Of a stretch of DNA of 64,000 nt, positions 50,717-59,491 are shown piece by piece. The stretch comes from Salegentibacter salinarum (lineage in GTDB: Bacteria; Bacteroidota; Bacteroidia; Flavobacteriales; Flavobacteriaceae). The position numbers and the translations under genes are program-made. The notes beneath the pieces are model-generated. The model had not been told where the DNA came from. It saw only the letters and a list, made by a program, of their open reading frames with translations, and did no database searches. The DNA is taken from contig NZ_FUZC01000004.1 of assembly GCF_900168115.1 (NCBI RefSeq), positions 1-64,000 on the forward strand, read 5' to 3'. Every line of letters starts with the position of its first letter. Within the stretch, counting starts at the first letter, position 1.

Positions 50717-51964
50717 TTACTCATATCTAAGTGACTCGATAGGATCCTGCCTGGCAGCTTTAGCTGCGGGATAACTTCCTGCGAGAATAGCTACTAAAAT
50801 CGTTATAGCAGTTGCCCAGATCATTGCGACCCAGGGCGTGGTAAAGTCAAAATCGGCTGCGGCAGAGACTGCCATCCCGATTAATATTCCGAAAATAATA
50901 CCTACAATTCCCCCAATCTGGCCAATAATAAGGGTTTCCATAAAAAATTGGGTAGCGATAGTTTTTCGCTTGGCCCCCAGGGCTTTTCTTACTCCAATTT
51001 CACGAGTCCTTTCAGTTACGCTTACCAACATAATATTCATTAAAGCTATTGATGAACCAAAAATGGTGATTATAGAAATTATCCAGGCTGCAAAATTAAG
51101 GTAACTGGTAATAGAGAATATTCGGTTAATAAGATCGTCGCTGCGTTCCATGCCAAAATTATTCTCTTCCATAGGATTTAGTTTCCTGATATTCCTGAAA
51201 GTCAGGATCGCTTCATCCTGTGCGCCTTCCAGTAATTCCTTATCGTCAACTTTAACGCTTACCGCATAATTTATCTGTGGTTGGGTGAACATAGAACGCG
51301 CCACCTGTATAGGCATTAAAACGCGTAAATCCTGGTTGTTTCCAAAAGTTGAACCTTTTGATTCCAGGACGCCAATAACCCTGAATTTCGCCCCACGAAT
51401 ACTAACAATTTTGTCTATAGGATCTGACCCTTTAAAGAGTCCTTCAGGCTTGGCGAAATCGGCTCCAAGAATTACCACGTTATTGTTATTCTGAATATCA
51501 AAAATGTTGAATTCACGTCCTTCTTCAACATTAAGACCGGAATTTTCCATGAAATTTTCGTTGACACCTATTACACTTACTTCGGGGTCGGTTTTTTCAT
51601 TAATGTATTTCACTTCTGCCGCAGAAGTTCCGGTAAAAGAAACCGCGGTTTGTGCCTGGGGATACTGAAAATTTTCTTCAAATTTTTTCACTTCCCGGTA
51701 GCTGATTATCGGGTTAATTTTTTCGACTTCCCCGCCGCCTTGTCGCTGGGAATTAAATTCGTACCGCTGAATATTAAAAGTATTGGCGCCCATTGAGGCA
51801 AAATCGCTGCTAATAGTGTTTTCCAGCGCAGTAACCGCACTTAAAATCCCAACTAATGCAGTAATTCCAATAGCGATAATTAAAACTGTAAGAATGGTTC
51901 TAAGTAGCTGACTTTTAATGGAATTAAAAGCGATGCTTATATTTTCTTTTAATAACCCGAACAT
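50717..51964 (-). CDS. MacB/FtsX-family ABC transporter permease
   Basis: The 415-residue protein has one N-terminal helix (LRTILTVLIIAIGITALVGI), a periplasmic core of about 230 residues (GREFNIFDIQNNNNVVILGADFA), and a C-terminal three-helix FtsX domain with SVTERTREIGVRKALGAKRK and ending SYPAAKAARQDPIESLRYE. This matches MacB-type permeases that move lipoproteins, peptides or drugs mechanically. A partner ATPase gene is not adjacent. Confidence 0.9.
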   Translation of the reverse strand: MFGLLKENISIAFNSIKSQLLRTILTVLIIAIGITALVGILSAVTALENTISSDFASMGANTFNIQRYEFNSQRQGGGEVEKINPIISYREVKKFEENFQYPQAQTAVSFTGTSAAEVKYINEKTDPEVSVIGVNENFMENSGLNVEEGREFNIFDIQNNNNVVILGADFAKPEGLFKGSDPIDKIVSIRGAKFRVIGVLESKGSTFGNNQDLRVLMPIQVARSMFTQPQINYAVSVKVDDKELLEGAQDEAILTFRNIRKLNPMEENNFGMERSDDLINRIFSITSYLNFAAWIISIITIFGSSIALMNIMLVSVTERTREIGVRKALGAKRKTIATQFFMETLIIGQIGGIVGIIFGILIGMAVSAAADFDFTTPWVAMIWATAITILVAILAGSYPAAKAARQDPIESLRYE

Positions 51965-52132
51965 AGAATGTTTTTTCAGTGCTATTTAATTAGACTTCAT
52001 AAGTCCCGGAATGTTACTTAAAATCTGAAATTTGTTTGGGTTCGGGTAAAATTTATGATATTTGCAGCATTATTTAAGCCGGTTTGCGGCGCTAAATTTA
52101 AACCAAAAACGGAAAGTACTCCCAAAAATTTT

Positions 52133-53503
52133 ATGGCACAAAAACCTTCTATCCCAAAAGGAACTCGAGATTTTAACCCGGCCGAAGTTGCCAAAAGAAA
52201 TTATATTTTTGATGTTGTTAAAACCGAATTTAAAAAGTTTGGTTTTCAGCCTATCGAGACGCCAAGTTTTGAGAATTCTGATACACTGATGGGGAAATAC
52301 GGGGAAGAAGGTGACCGTTTAATTTTTAAGATTCTCAACTCTGGTGATTTTCTAAAAAAAGCCAGTCTGGAAGCTTATGAAGCAAAAGATAGCTTAAAGA
52401 TCACTTCTTCAATTAGCGAAAAAGCTTTGCGTTACGATCTTACTGTGCCTTTTGCCCGGTACGTGGTACAGCATCAAAATGAGATAGATTTTCCGTTTAA
52501 GCGATATCAAATTCAACCGGTTTGGCGAGCCGACAGACCACAAAAAGGTCGCTTTAGAGAGTTTTTTCAATGTGATGCCGATGTGGTTGGAAGTAAAAGT
52601 CTTTGGCAGGAAGTAGAATTTGTACAATTATATGATGCAGTTTTTTCAAATTTAAAATTAGAAGGTGTCACTATAAAGATCAATAATAGAAAAGTTCTTT
52701 CCGGTTTTGCCGAAGTGATTGGGGAAAAAGATAAACTCATAGATTTTACCGTTGCCCTGGATAAACTGGATAAAATAGGGGAAGAGGGCGTGAAAAAAGA
52801 AATGCTGCAAAAAGGTATTTCTGAAAGTGCTATCGAAAAAATCCAGCCTATTTTTAGTTTACAGGGAAATTTCGCTGAAAAAATTGCAGGGATCAAAGAA
52901 ATCTTGAGTGCATCAGAAACCGGAATGGAAGGAATTAAAGAATTGGAATTTGTTGAAAAAGCTATTCAGGAGATGCCTTTAAAAACCGCGAAACTGGATC
53001 TTGATGTTACCCTGGCCCGCGGACTCAATTATTATACAGGAGCGATTTTTGAAGTTTCTGCGCCAGAAAATATAAATATGGGCTCTATTGGAGGCGGTGG
53101 CCGTTACGACGATCTTACCGGAATTTTTGGATTAAAGGATATGAGCGGTGTGGGAATTTCCTTTGGCCTGGACCGTATTTACCTGGTCCTGGAGGAACTC
53201 GGTCTTTTCCCGATAGCCGTGACCCAAAATACCAAAGCACTTTTTATCAATTTTGGGGACAAGGAAGCGCTGTATGCTTTAAAAGCCGTGAATCGTTTAC
53301 GAGCAGAAAATGTGACTGCCGAATTATTTCCTGATGCCGCGAAGATGAAAAAACAAATGAATTACGCTAACAAACGCGAAATACCATTTGTGATTCTTGC
53401 CGGGGGCGAAGAAATACAAGCTGAAAAATTTACCCTTAAAAATATGAAATCTGGCGAGCAACAAAAAGTTGATTTCGCCGAATTGGTGAAAGCTTTAGAT
53501 TAA
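52133..53503 (+). CDS. hisS: Histidyl-tRNA synthetase
   Basis: The product has 456 residues from the ATG at 52133, which begins MAQKPSIPKGTRDFNPAEVA. A longer in-frame start at 52055 would place the start in the probable promoter region and adds unrelated residues. Class II motifs are visible: FREFFQCDADVVG (motif 2), LDVTLARGLNYYTGAIFEV (HisA) and GSIGGGGRYDDLTG, then the motif 3-like GVGISFGLDRIY. It charges tRNA-His. The gene precedes a palindromic repeat. Confidence 0.95.
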   Translation: MAQKPSIPKGTRDFNPAEVAKRNYIFDVVKTEFKKFGFQPIETPSFENSDTLMGKYGEEGDRLIFKILNSGDFLKKASLEAYEAKDSLKITSSISEKALRYDLTVPFARYVVQHQNEIDFPFKRYQIQPVWRADRPQKGRFREFFQCDADVVGSKSLWQEVEFVQLYDAVFSNLKLEGVTIKINNRKVLSGFAEVIGEKDKLIDFTVALDKLDKIGEEGVKKEMLQKGISESAIEKIQPIFSLQGNFAEKIAGIKEILSASETGMEGIKELEFVEKAIQEMPLKTAKLDLDVTLARGLNYYTGAIFEVSAPENINMGSIGGGGRYDDLTGIFGLKDMSGVGISFGLDRIYLVLEELGLFPIAVTQNTKALFINFGDKEALYALKAVNRLRAENVTAELFPDAAKMKKQMNYANKREIPFVILAGGEEIQAEKFTLKNMKSGEQQKVDFAELVKALD

Positions 53504-53578
53504 AAATCGTCCTTGCAAGAAATAATTCGACTTGTGGGGAATTAAGAGGTTGCAATCTTTTTGTTAGATAAATTGGAA

Positions 53579-53672
53579 GAGATTGCTTCAGCCGCCAAAA
53601 AACGTGGCTTCGCAATGAGGCATGGCTTTGTATTTAATTGATCATTGCGAAGCTTTTGGTTGAAGCAATCTC
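53579..53672. repeat. Double palindrome after hisS (REP-like)
   Basis: GAGATTGCTTCA (53579-53590) pairs exactly with TGAAGCAATCTC (53661-53672), and the inner GCTTCGCAATGA (53607-53618) pairs exactly with TCATTGCGAAGC (53642-53653). The sequence type (GATTGCTTC ... GCAATGA) recurs in many bacterial genomes as an extragenic palindrome. It lies between convergent genes. Confidence 0.75.
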
Positions 53673-53682
53673 CTGGAAACAT

Positions 53683-54639
53683 CTACTCAGTTTCACCGGC
53701 TTTATTTAAAACCTCCATATCTTCATTAGAAAGCGAAACTTTAACCGCTTCGGTAAAAGATTTAAGATGGGAAGACTTGGTAGCACTAGCAATTGGAGCA
53801 CTTACTCCAGGCCTGTTCATAAGCCAGGCAAGTGCAACCCCAGCCTGAGAAATACCGTGTTTTTCTGAAATTTTATCTAGAGATTTCAGAATTTTTTCAC
53901 CACGATTATTCAGGAATTTATCGGCAAACATTTTGCGTTCTTTACCTTCAAAATCTTCCTTTTTTCGGTATTTTCCGGTTAGAAATCCGCTGGCAAGGGA
54001 GAAGTAGGGAGTGACTCCTAAATTATTCTTCGTGCAAATTTCTTCAATTTCGCCTTCAAATTTATATCGTACCATTAAATTGTATTCAGGCTGAAAAACT
54101 TCATAAGCCAGTATTTTTTTTTCATTAGCTATATCAAGGGCTTTTTGTAATCTTTCCGAAGAAAAATTTGAAGCCCCAATATGCTTTATTTCCCTGTTTT
54201 CCCTAAACTTCTGATATGCTTCCAGGGCTTCTTCTACCGGAGTTTCTCCATCATCAAAATGGGTGAAATAGAGGTCTATATAATCGGTTTGAAGTCTTAA
54301 AAGTGAATCTTTCACCGCTCCGGTAAGATAATCGCGAGTATTGTTTTTAGGTCCGCCGGGTTGTAAACTGGAACCGCCCTTGGTGATTAAAGTGATTTTA
54401 TCCCGCAGTTTTCGTTCTTTCATCCATTTACCAATAATCCTTTCTGAAGTACCATGCGGAACGCCATTTGCCCAGCGGGAATAAACATCTGCGGTATCTA
54501 TGGTGTTGAAACCAAGCTCAAAAAGCTCGTCCAGTATTTTAAAAGATTCCTTTTCATTTAAAGTCCATCCAAAAACATTTCCTCCAAATATAATTGGTGC
54601 CGATTTTAAACCAGATTTACCTAATTCTACTTTTTCCAT
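53683..54639 (-). CDS. Aldo/keto reductase
   Basis: The 318-residue NADPH-dependent oxidoreductase has FNTIDTADVYS with Asp and Tyr, LITKGGSS (the Lys region of the tetrad), HIGASNFS, and YFSLASGFLTGKYR, placing it among the aldo/keto reductases closest to the YajO/Tas type. The C-terminal GVSAPIASATKSSHL motif is the nucleotide-binding segment. It reduces aldehydes or ketones; the substrate is unknown. It appears monocistronic. Confidence 0.9.
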   Translation of the reverse strand: MEKVELGKSGLKSAPIIFGGNVFGWTLNEKESFKILDELFELGFNTIDTADVYSRWANGVPHGTSERIIGKWMKERKLRDKITLITKGGSSLQPGGPKNNTRDYLTGAVKDSLLRLQTDYIDLYFTHFDDGETPVEEALEAYQKFRENREIKHIGASNFSSERLQKALDIANEKKILAYEVFQPEYNLMVRYKFEGEIEEICTKNNLGVTPYFSLASGFLTGKYRKKEDFEGKERKMFADKFLNNRGEKILKSLDKISEKHGISQAGVALAWLMNRPGVSAPIASATKSSHLKSFTEAVKVSLSNEDMEVLNKAGETE

Positions 54640-54788
54640 TGCTATACTTTTTGCTTAAAATTAGCCATCAGTTGGGAGAAAGGAGAATTCTAATACGGGT
54701 TTTAGAAAGATTTAACTTTGTAAAAAATCGAAGGAATAACTAAAAAAAATTTTTTGGAAGAAGGGAAGTAGAAAGAAAGTTGAGAAGT

Positions 54789-55001
54789 TTAATAATCGGT
54801 ACTATTTTCATCTTCAGTAGTTAGGGATTTTCGGCGCCATATTATGTAAATGGCAGCAATTGTTCCCAGACCTAAAACTAAAGCAAAAATTTTGGGAGGC
54901 GCGTCTACAATGTTTTCCTGGTCAAAGGTAAAAGAACCAATCATTATGAAACTTCCTGCTAAAACGCCGAGTGTCAATAGTATTTTTGCTATAAGTTTCA
55001 T
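54789..55001 (-). CDS. Small two-helix membrane protein
   Basis: The 70-residue product has an N-terminal hydrophobic helix (ILLTLGVLAGSFIMIG), a short extracytoplasmic loop, a second helix (IFALVLGLGTIAAIYII) and a basic then acidic tail WRRKSLTTEDENSTDY. It has no recognised family. The topology looks genuine, with the ends consistent with an inner-membrane protein. Confidence 0.55.
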   Translation of the reverse strand: MKLIAKILLTLGVLAGSFIMIGSFTFDQENIVDAPPKIFALVLGLGTIAAIYIIWRRKSLTTEDENSTDY

Positions 55002-55275
55002 AGGGTTTTATTTTTAAAAATTTATAAACACGCTGGTATTTTTTTGCTCCCTTTAGACCAGATTTCTCGACTTAATTATCACTTAAATAGAGAATTCAAT
55101 ATAAAGGATAAGATTTAGCGCAAGGTTAATTTAAAGTCAATTAATTGTTAAGCCTCGATTTCATTTTCGAAACAATGGTTATCTTACTTTTTATATAGAT
55201 TTCAGGGAGATATTTAGATGAATCCATCGGCCGTGGATTAATTTCATTTATTGGTATTGAAACAAAGAAAAAGTA

Positions 55276-55713
55276 ATGGAAGTATTTATTATTTTAATCT
55301 CGGGATTAGTTGCCACAACGTCGATGACCTTGTTTAGCTATTTGGTATCTAATTTTAAATCTAAGCAATTCCGGGAACCGGAGTTGCTAAACTCTTTAAT
55401 TTCACGCTCTGAAATTATTGAACTGAGACCTTCGAAAAATCATTTTCTGGGATGGGTTATACATTATTTAATCGGTTGGTTTTTTGTCGTAGTTTTTAGT
55501 TTAATATGGGAATACACTCAATTTTCAACTAATATAATTTCTGGGGCTGTACTTGGTTTGGCAGCGGGAATTATTGGTATTTTTGGTTGGAAAACGATGT
55601 TTAAATTAAATCAAAATCCACCAGAGATAGATTTCAGCCAATTTTATATTCAATTAATCATTGCGCATATTTTATTCGGATTAAGTGCGGCTATTGTATA
55701 TGCCTATCTTTAA
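55276..55713 (+). CDS. Four-helix membrane protein of unknown function
   Basis: The 145-residue protein has hydrophobic segments at about residues 3-24, 59-78, 85-104 and 122-142, with HFLGWVIHYLIGWFFVVVFSLIW and GAVLGLAAGIIGIFGWKTMF in the middle. No family is recognised with confidence. Its 3' end overlaps the HAD hydrolase gene by four bases. Confidence 0.65.
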   Translation: MEVFIILISGLVATTSMTLFSYLVSNFKSKQFREPELLNSLISRSEIIELRPSKNHFLGWVIHYLIGWFFVVVFSLIWEYTQFSTNIISGAVLGLAAGIIGIFGWKTMFKLNQNPPEIDFSQFYIQLIIAHILFGLSAAIVYAYL

Positions 55714-56372
55714 CCGATTTTCTCTAAAATTTCAGTAATTTTTGAAACCAAAAAATCAGGTTTTTCTGCTAAATAATAAAGCTTTTTTCCGGGTCTTTCT
55801 ACAAAGCAGGTTTGAAGGTTTGCCCCGTGTGCCCCAATAATATCCCAGGCATGGGCTGCCACCATAATTGCTCTTTTTGGAATTGCATCGTATTTTTTGA
55901 GAATATACTTGTAACTTTCGGGATGTGGTTTATACTTTTTTATTTCTTCCACACTATGGATTCCATCGAAATAAGAATCGATTTCAGCAAATGCCAATTG
56001 TGCTTTGAGAACATCGGGCTTCCCGTTACTAAATGCGATAAGCGTATATCCTTCATTTTTTAATTGTTCCAGGCCCGGTTTTACATCGGGATAGGGTGGA
56101 AGTCTGGTAATTTCAGAAAGAATATTCTTGATTTCGGAATCTGAGAATTCCTTGTCAAATTTCCCTGAGATCATTTTAAAAGTAGCCGCGGCAATTTCAC
56201 TAAAATTTTGGTAGTTGCCGGTAATTGTTTCCACCAGGGAATAATGCAGCAATTCTGGAAACCAAACATCAAAACCCATCTCGTTTTCCAGCGCCGCATT
56301 TACCTCTTCCTTTAACGGAATAAGGTTTAAAAGGGTTTCATTTACATCAAAAATTATGATTTTTGGTTTCAT
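55710..56372 (-). CDS. HAD superfamily, haloacid dehalogenase type II-like
   Basis: The 220-residue protein has IIIFDVNETL (motif I, with the nucleophilic Asp), SNGKP (motif II), KPHPESY (motif III, Lys) and VAAHAWDIIGAHGANL (motif IV), the (S)-2-haloacid dehalogenase-like pattern. Many members are phosphatases rather than dehalogenases, so the substrate is open. It is the last gene before the tRNA fragment and the decayed island. Confidence 0.88.
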   Translation of the reverse strand: MKPKIIIFDVNETLLNLIPLKEEVNAALENEMGFDVWFPELLHYSLVETITGNYQNFSEIAAATFKMISGKFDKEFSDSEIKNILSEITRLPPYPDVKPGLEQLKNEGYTLIAFSNGKPDVLKAQLAFAEIDSYFDGIHSVEEIKKYKPHPESYKYILKKYDAIPKRAIMVAAHAWDIIGAHGANLQTCFVERPGKKLYYLAEKPDFLVSKITEILEKIG

Positions 56373-56459
56373 TATTAATCATTGTTAGAAAAAGAAAGAT
56401 AAGTTTTCTTTAGATAAAAACATAAAAAAAATCCCTCCTGAAAAAGATGGAATTTCTAG

Positions 56460-56500
56460 TAGTGAGCCCAAGATTTGAACTCGGGACCTCCGGGTTATGA
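56460..56500 (-). other. 3' half of a CAT-anticodon tRNA, probable att site
   Basis: On the minus strand the sequence reads from the anticodon loop TCATAA through stem CCCGG, variable AGGTC, T-arm CCGAG-TTCAAAT-CTTGG, acceptor GCTCACT and discriminator A, all with correct lengths. The 5' half (acceptor AGTGAGC, D-arm) is missing; the bases beyond 56500 do not pair. Such a 3' fragment beside an integrase is the typical trace of integration into a tRNA gene, and its truncated side faces the island. Confidence 0.7.
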
Positions 56501-56652
56501 AAATTTAAAAGGATAACTTAAAACACTCATACAAGTCTCAAGATCAATTAAATTTAAATATTTTAATAGCATTTGATTTCAAAAAAATTGTTAAAAATAG
56601 CTAAAATGTCGTACCTAATTTCTTTATGTACTTTATTTTTAAATAAATACAA

Positions 56653-57687
56653 ATGTCGTCGGTAAATGTATTTTTAAGAAATAAGGTAAACAAATCTGGT
56701 CAATTTCCAATTGCTATAAGAATTTCACGAAACAGACGTTCGATTTATTTGTATACCGGGCAGTATATTGAAAAAAAATATAGGGATGGTAAAAAAACAA
56801 TGTAAGATTTTCTCACCTTATTTACATGCGGTTAAATCACCTTATTCTTACAAAGCTTACCGAAGCCAGTGAAAAACTTCTTGAGAATGAATCTACTCAA
56901 AGAAAACTTTCAGTTGGAAAACTTAAAGAATCTATACAAAGGCAAAACTCCTGTGATTTTAAATCTATGGCAGATGTCTATTTAAATAATATAAAAGTCA
57001 GAAAAAAAATCAAATCAATACCTCACCGAAAAAAATAGGGTGGACCTATTTCTCAGTTATGCGGGTAATAGCATCGAATTTCATGAGATCGATGTTCCTT
57101 TACTTAAGAATTTTGCGGCTTATATTGAGTTTAAAAAGAAAAGAGCTAAGCGGACTGTAGTTAATTATATGATATGTATTCGGGCCATTTATAATTTAGC
57201 ATTAGTTGCTAATAAGGCTGATCGAAATGATTATCCATTTGGAAAAGGGAAATATCAAATTAAGATACCTGATGCTAAAAAAATAGGATTAACAATCGAA
57301 GAACTGAAGAAGTTAGAAAACGCCAAGGATTTAAATGAGGCTAATCAACATGTTTTAAGTGTGTGGTTACTTAGTTTATTTTTCAGGAGTACGGATAACA
57401 GATATTATTCAATTAAAATGGACCGACTTAAAGGATTACCGATTATACTATCGGATGAAGAAAAATGATAAACTGGTGTCTCTGCAAATTCCTACTAAAG
57501 CTCAGGAAATTTTAAACTTGTACCTGCCAAAGAAAAGTACCACCAGTGATTTAGTTTTTCCAGAACTAAGGGGGTACTAATTTGGATGATGAAATAGAAG
57601 TCTGAACAAGAGTAAAATCCATAACACGTAATTTTAATAGACAATTAGGTCGAATTGCAAAATATTTGGGGATTGAGAAGAAGCTAT
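56653..57687 (+). pseudogene. Tyrosine recombinase (integrase), multiply frameshifted
   Basis: From ATG 56653 the frame MSSVNVFLRNKVNKSGQFPI reads the Bacteroidota arm-binding domain, then stops at 56802. Pieces in other frames continue the same protein: RLNHLILTKLTEASEKLLEN (about 56827-57036), then LKNFAAYIEFKKKRAKRTVV (from about 57040), then SGVRITDIIQLKWTDLKDYR with the catalytic Arg, and finally RQLGRIAKYLGIEKKL. At least three frame changes are needed, and the catalytic H-x-x-R and Tyr segments are gone. It was probably the integrase of the element now decayed. Confidence 0.85.
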
Positions 57688-57825
57688 TTAATCGATTCCG
57701 CCGTTCCAAAAGATATTTTTTCTGTTTTCAGATTTTAGTTGTTCTACCAATTCGGTCAAATTTCCGGTGTAAAAGGCTGCTCTCTTAATATTTGGTTTTT
57801 GGGTTTTGGTAATAATATAAGCATT
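57688..57825 (-). pseudogene. Fragment of a RibD/dihydrofolate-reductase-like protein
   Basis: The minus strand reads a 45-residue open stretch, NAYIITKTQKPNIKRAAFYT followed by GNLTELVEQLKSENRKNIFW and NGGID, then stop. This resembles the middle of Bacteroidota 'dihydrofolate reductase family' proteins (G-N-L-x-x-L-V-x-x-L-K ... K-N-I-x-x-x-G-G). No start codon or catalytic N-terminus is present, and an upstream stop confirms truncation. It abuts the integrase remnant directly, marking a recombination junction. Confidence 0.5.
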
Positions 57826-57845
57826 TTAGGAGTTTCCACCTGCGA

Positions 57846-58067
57846 TTAATCAATTGGTTCAATACCACAACGGTACGTGGCTAGACAGAAAATAACAATT
57901 TCTGCATGGTATGCTTCCTGGTTGTAATCACTGATTAGGGTCAAGACACATAAATACCTTTTGATGATCTCTTTTACCATTGGATCACCAAGGGATAGGT
58001 TGGCGGACATCTGCTTCTGCCTTCGGATTTTCTTTTCAAGATCATTAGATGATAAGAATTTTACCAT
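57846..58067 (-). CDS. Short hypothetical ORF
   Basis: The 73-residue open frame (MVKFLSSNDLEKKIRRQKQM...) has no family I recognise. Just upstream, an overlapping frame ending GKGITAERLSREFSCILQAA and GILCRFEW stops one base into its start region, so this may be a fragment of a longer broken gene. It lies in a decayed stretch, and coding status is uncertain. Confidence 0.25.
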   Translation of the reverse strand: MVKFLSSNDLEKKIRRQKQMSANLSLGDPMVKEIIKRYLCVLTLISDYNQEAYHAEIVIFCLATYRCGIEPID

Positions 58068-58635
58068 TCAAAACGACATAGTATTCCCGCTGCTTGTAGA
58101 ATGCAGCTAAATTCGCGGCTGAGCCTTTCGGCCGTTATTCCTTTACCAAATTCCTTTAAAATATTTGTTAATTTCTCTGATTACTATTTACTCTAACTAG
58201 TTCTCACCCAATAGAAACTTTCTTTCATATTTTTTTTTTTACCTGGAGAGATGGATTTTGAATTTTTTATAGAGAGGTAAATCGAGATTTTTTATTAAAT
58301 AATTTTTAGGATTTCTTAGATTCTGATATGATATTTCTAAAGAAAGGAAAAAAAATGTATAATGTACATTTATTTAGAAATAATATTTATATATTCATTT
58401 CCTAAAATTTATGTTAACTTAATATTAAATGTGTTTTAAAACCAGTTCTTATTGTATACTTAGGCAAAATTTTCAGAATAAATTTAGCTTATACATTGAT
58501 AATTACAAGTCATTTTGGAATAGTACTAATTATTTCATTCTTGTTTTTCCCTTCACTCGAGTTAGGCTTGAATACAATAGGAAATTGGCTTATCGAATTC
58601 CCGGTCAAGTTTTTTAACCAATTAAAAATTTAAAT
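58068..58635. other. Gene-free, AT-rich stretch before the island cargo
   Basis: About 570 bases hold only short, unsupported frames. The composition is very AT-rich, in keeping with degraded island DNA. The right end includes the region just before the DUF1080 gene; no clear promoter, operator or terminator was found. Confidence 0.55.
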
Positions 58636-59451
58636 ATGTTTAGAACATCTATAACCCTAACATTTGGCCTTATATTAGGATGCATACTATGTTCTTCACA
58701 AGAGAATCTTCAATGGAATCCTCTTTTTAATGGACAGGACCTAAATAATTGGGATTTTAAAATACGAGGATATAAGCTTGGTAATAATTATGGTAACACT
58801 TTTAGGGTGGAAGATGGGATTATGCAAGTTAGATATGACCAATATAAGGATGGGTTCGAAAATAGGTTTGGACATATTTTTTATAAGGATCCTTTCTCAT
58901 CTTATCTTCTAGGAGTAGAATATCGCTTTAGCGGCGAGCAAGTGAATAACAATCCTGGTCTCTGGGCTCATCGAAATAATGGAATCATGTTACATGGGCA
59001 GGATCCGCAAACAATGGATAAAGATCAGGATTTTCCTCATTCCTTAGAAGTACAATTGCTTGGGGGGAATGGTGAATATGATCGCCCCACAGCTAATCTT
59101 TGTACTCCTGGGACCCAATATGTAAGGGATGAGAAACTTATTAAAACTCATTGTAGTATGTCTTCTTCTAAAACCTATCACGGAAATCAATGGGTCCGAG
59201 TAGAAGTGCTGGTTCTAAGAGATTCATTACTGGTTCACTTTGTAAACGGGGAAGAAGTAATGCGTTATGGTCAGCCGCAAAGAGATGATGGGAAACTTAT
59301 AAGAAAAGGGACTATTTCCTTACAAAGTGAAAGTCATCCTACCGATTTTCGAAAAGTGGAAATTATTGATTTAAGTGCGTATGAAGATAAGCCAGGGAAA
59401 CTTCAAAAAATGGTGAACAGAATTATCAACGAAAAGAATGTAGTCAAATAG
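58636..59451 (+). CDS. DUF1080 (3-keto-disaccharide hydrolase-type) exported protein
   Basis: The product has 271 residues, with a signal peptide or lipobox-like segment (ILGCILC, SSQ). LFNGQDLNNWDFKIRG, the repeated N-x-W, YRFSGEQVNNNPGLWAHRNNGIMLHGQDP and WVRVEVLVLRDSLLVHFVNGEEVMRYGQP match the DUF1080 concanavalin-like domain, found in 3-keto-glycoside hydrolases and carbohydrate-binding proteins. It could bind or cleave an oxidised sugar; catalytic residues were not identified with certainty. It starts the cargo operon, 40 bases before the FG-GAP gene. Confidence 0.85.
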   Translation: MFRTSITLTFGLILGCILCSSQENLQWNPLFNGQDLNNWDFKIRGYKLGNNYGNTFRVEDGIMQVRYDQYKDGFENRFGHIFYKDPFSSYLLGVEYRFSGEQVNNNPGLWAHRNNGIMLHGQDPQTMDKDQDFPHSLEVQLLGGNGEYDRPTANLCTPGTQYVRDEKLIKTHCSMSSSKTYHGNQWVRVEVLVLRDSLLVHFVNGEEVMRYGQPQRDDGKLIRKGTISLQSESHPTDFRKVEIIDLSAYEDKPGKLQKMVNRIINEKNVVK

Positions 59452-59491
59452 TAGTAGAAACCGTTAGGAAATTAACTCCCCAAAGAGCCAT

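Noticed and set aside
52055-52132. A longer N-terminus for HisS
   Set aside because: The extra 26 residues are not part of the family, and the ATG at 52133 starts the conserved PSIPKGTRDF sequence.
58429-58617. A 62-codon open frame before the DUF1080 gene
   Set aside because: It is rich in residues expected from AT-rich noise, lacks any recognisable motif and lies in a decayed stretch.
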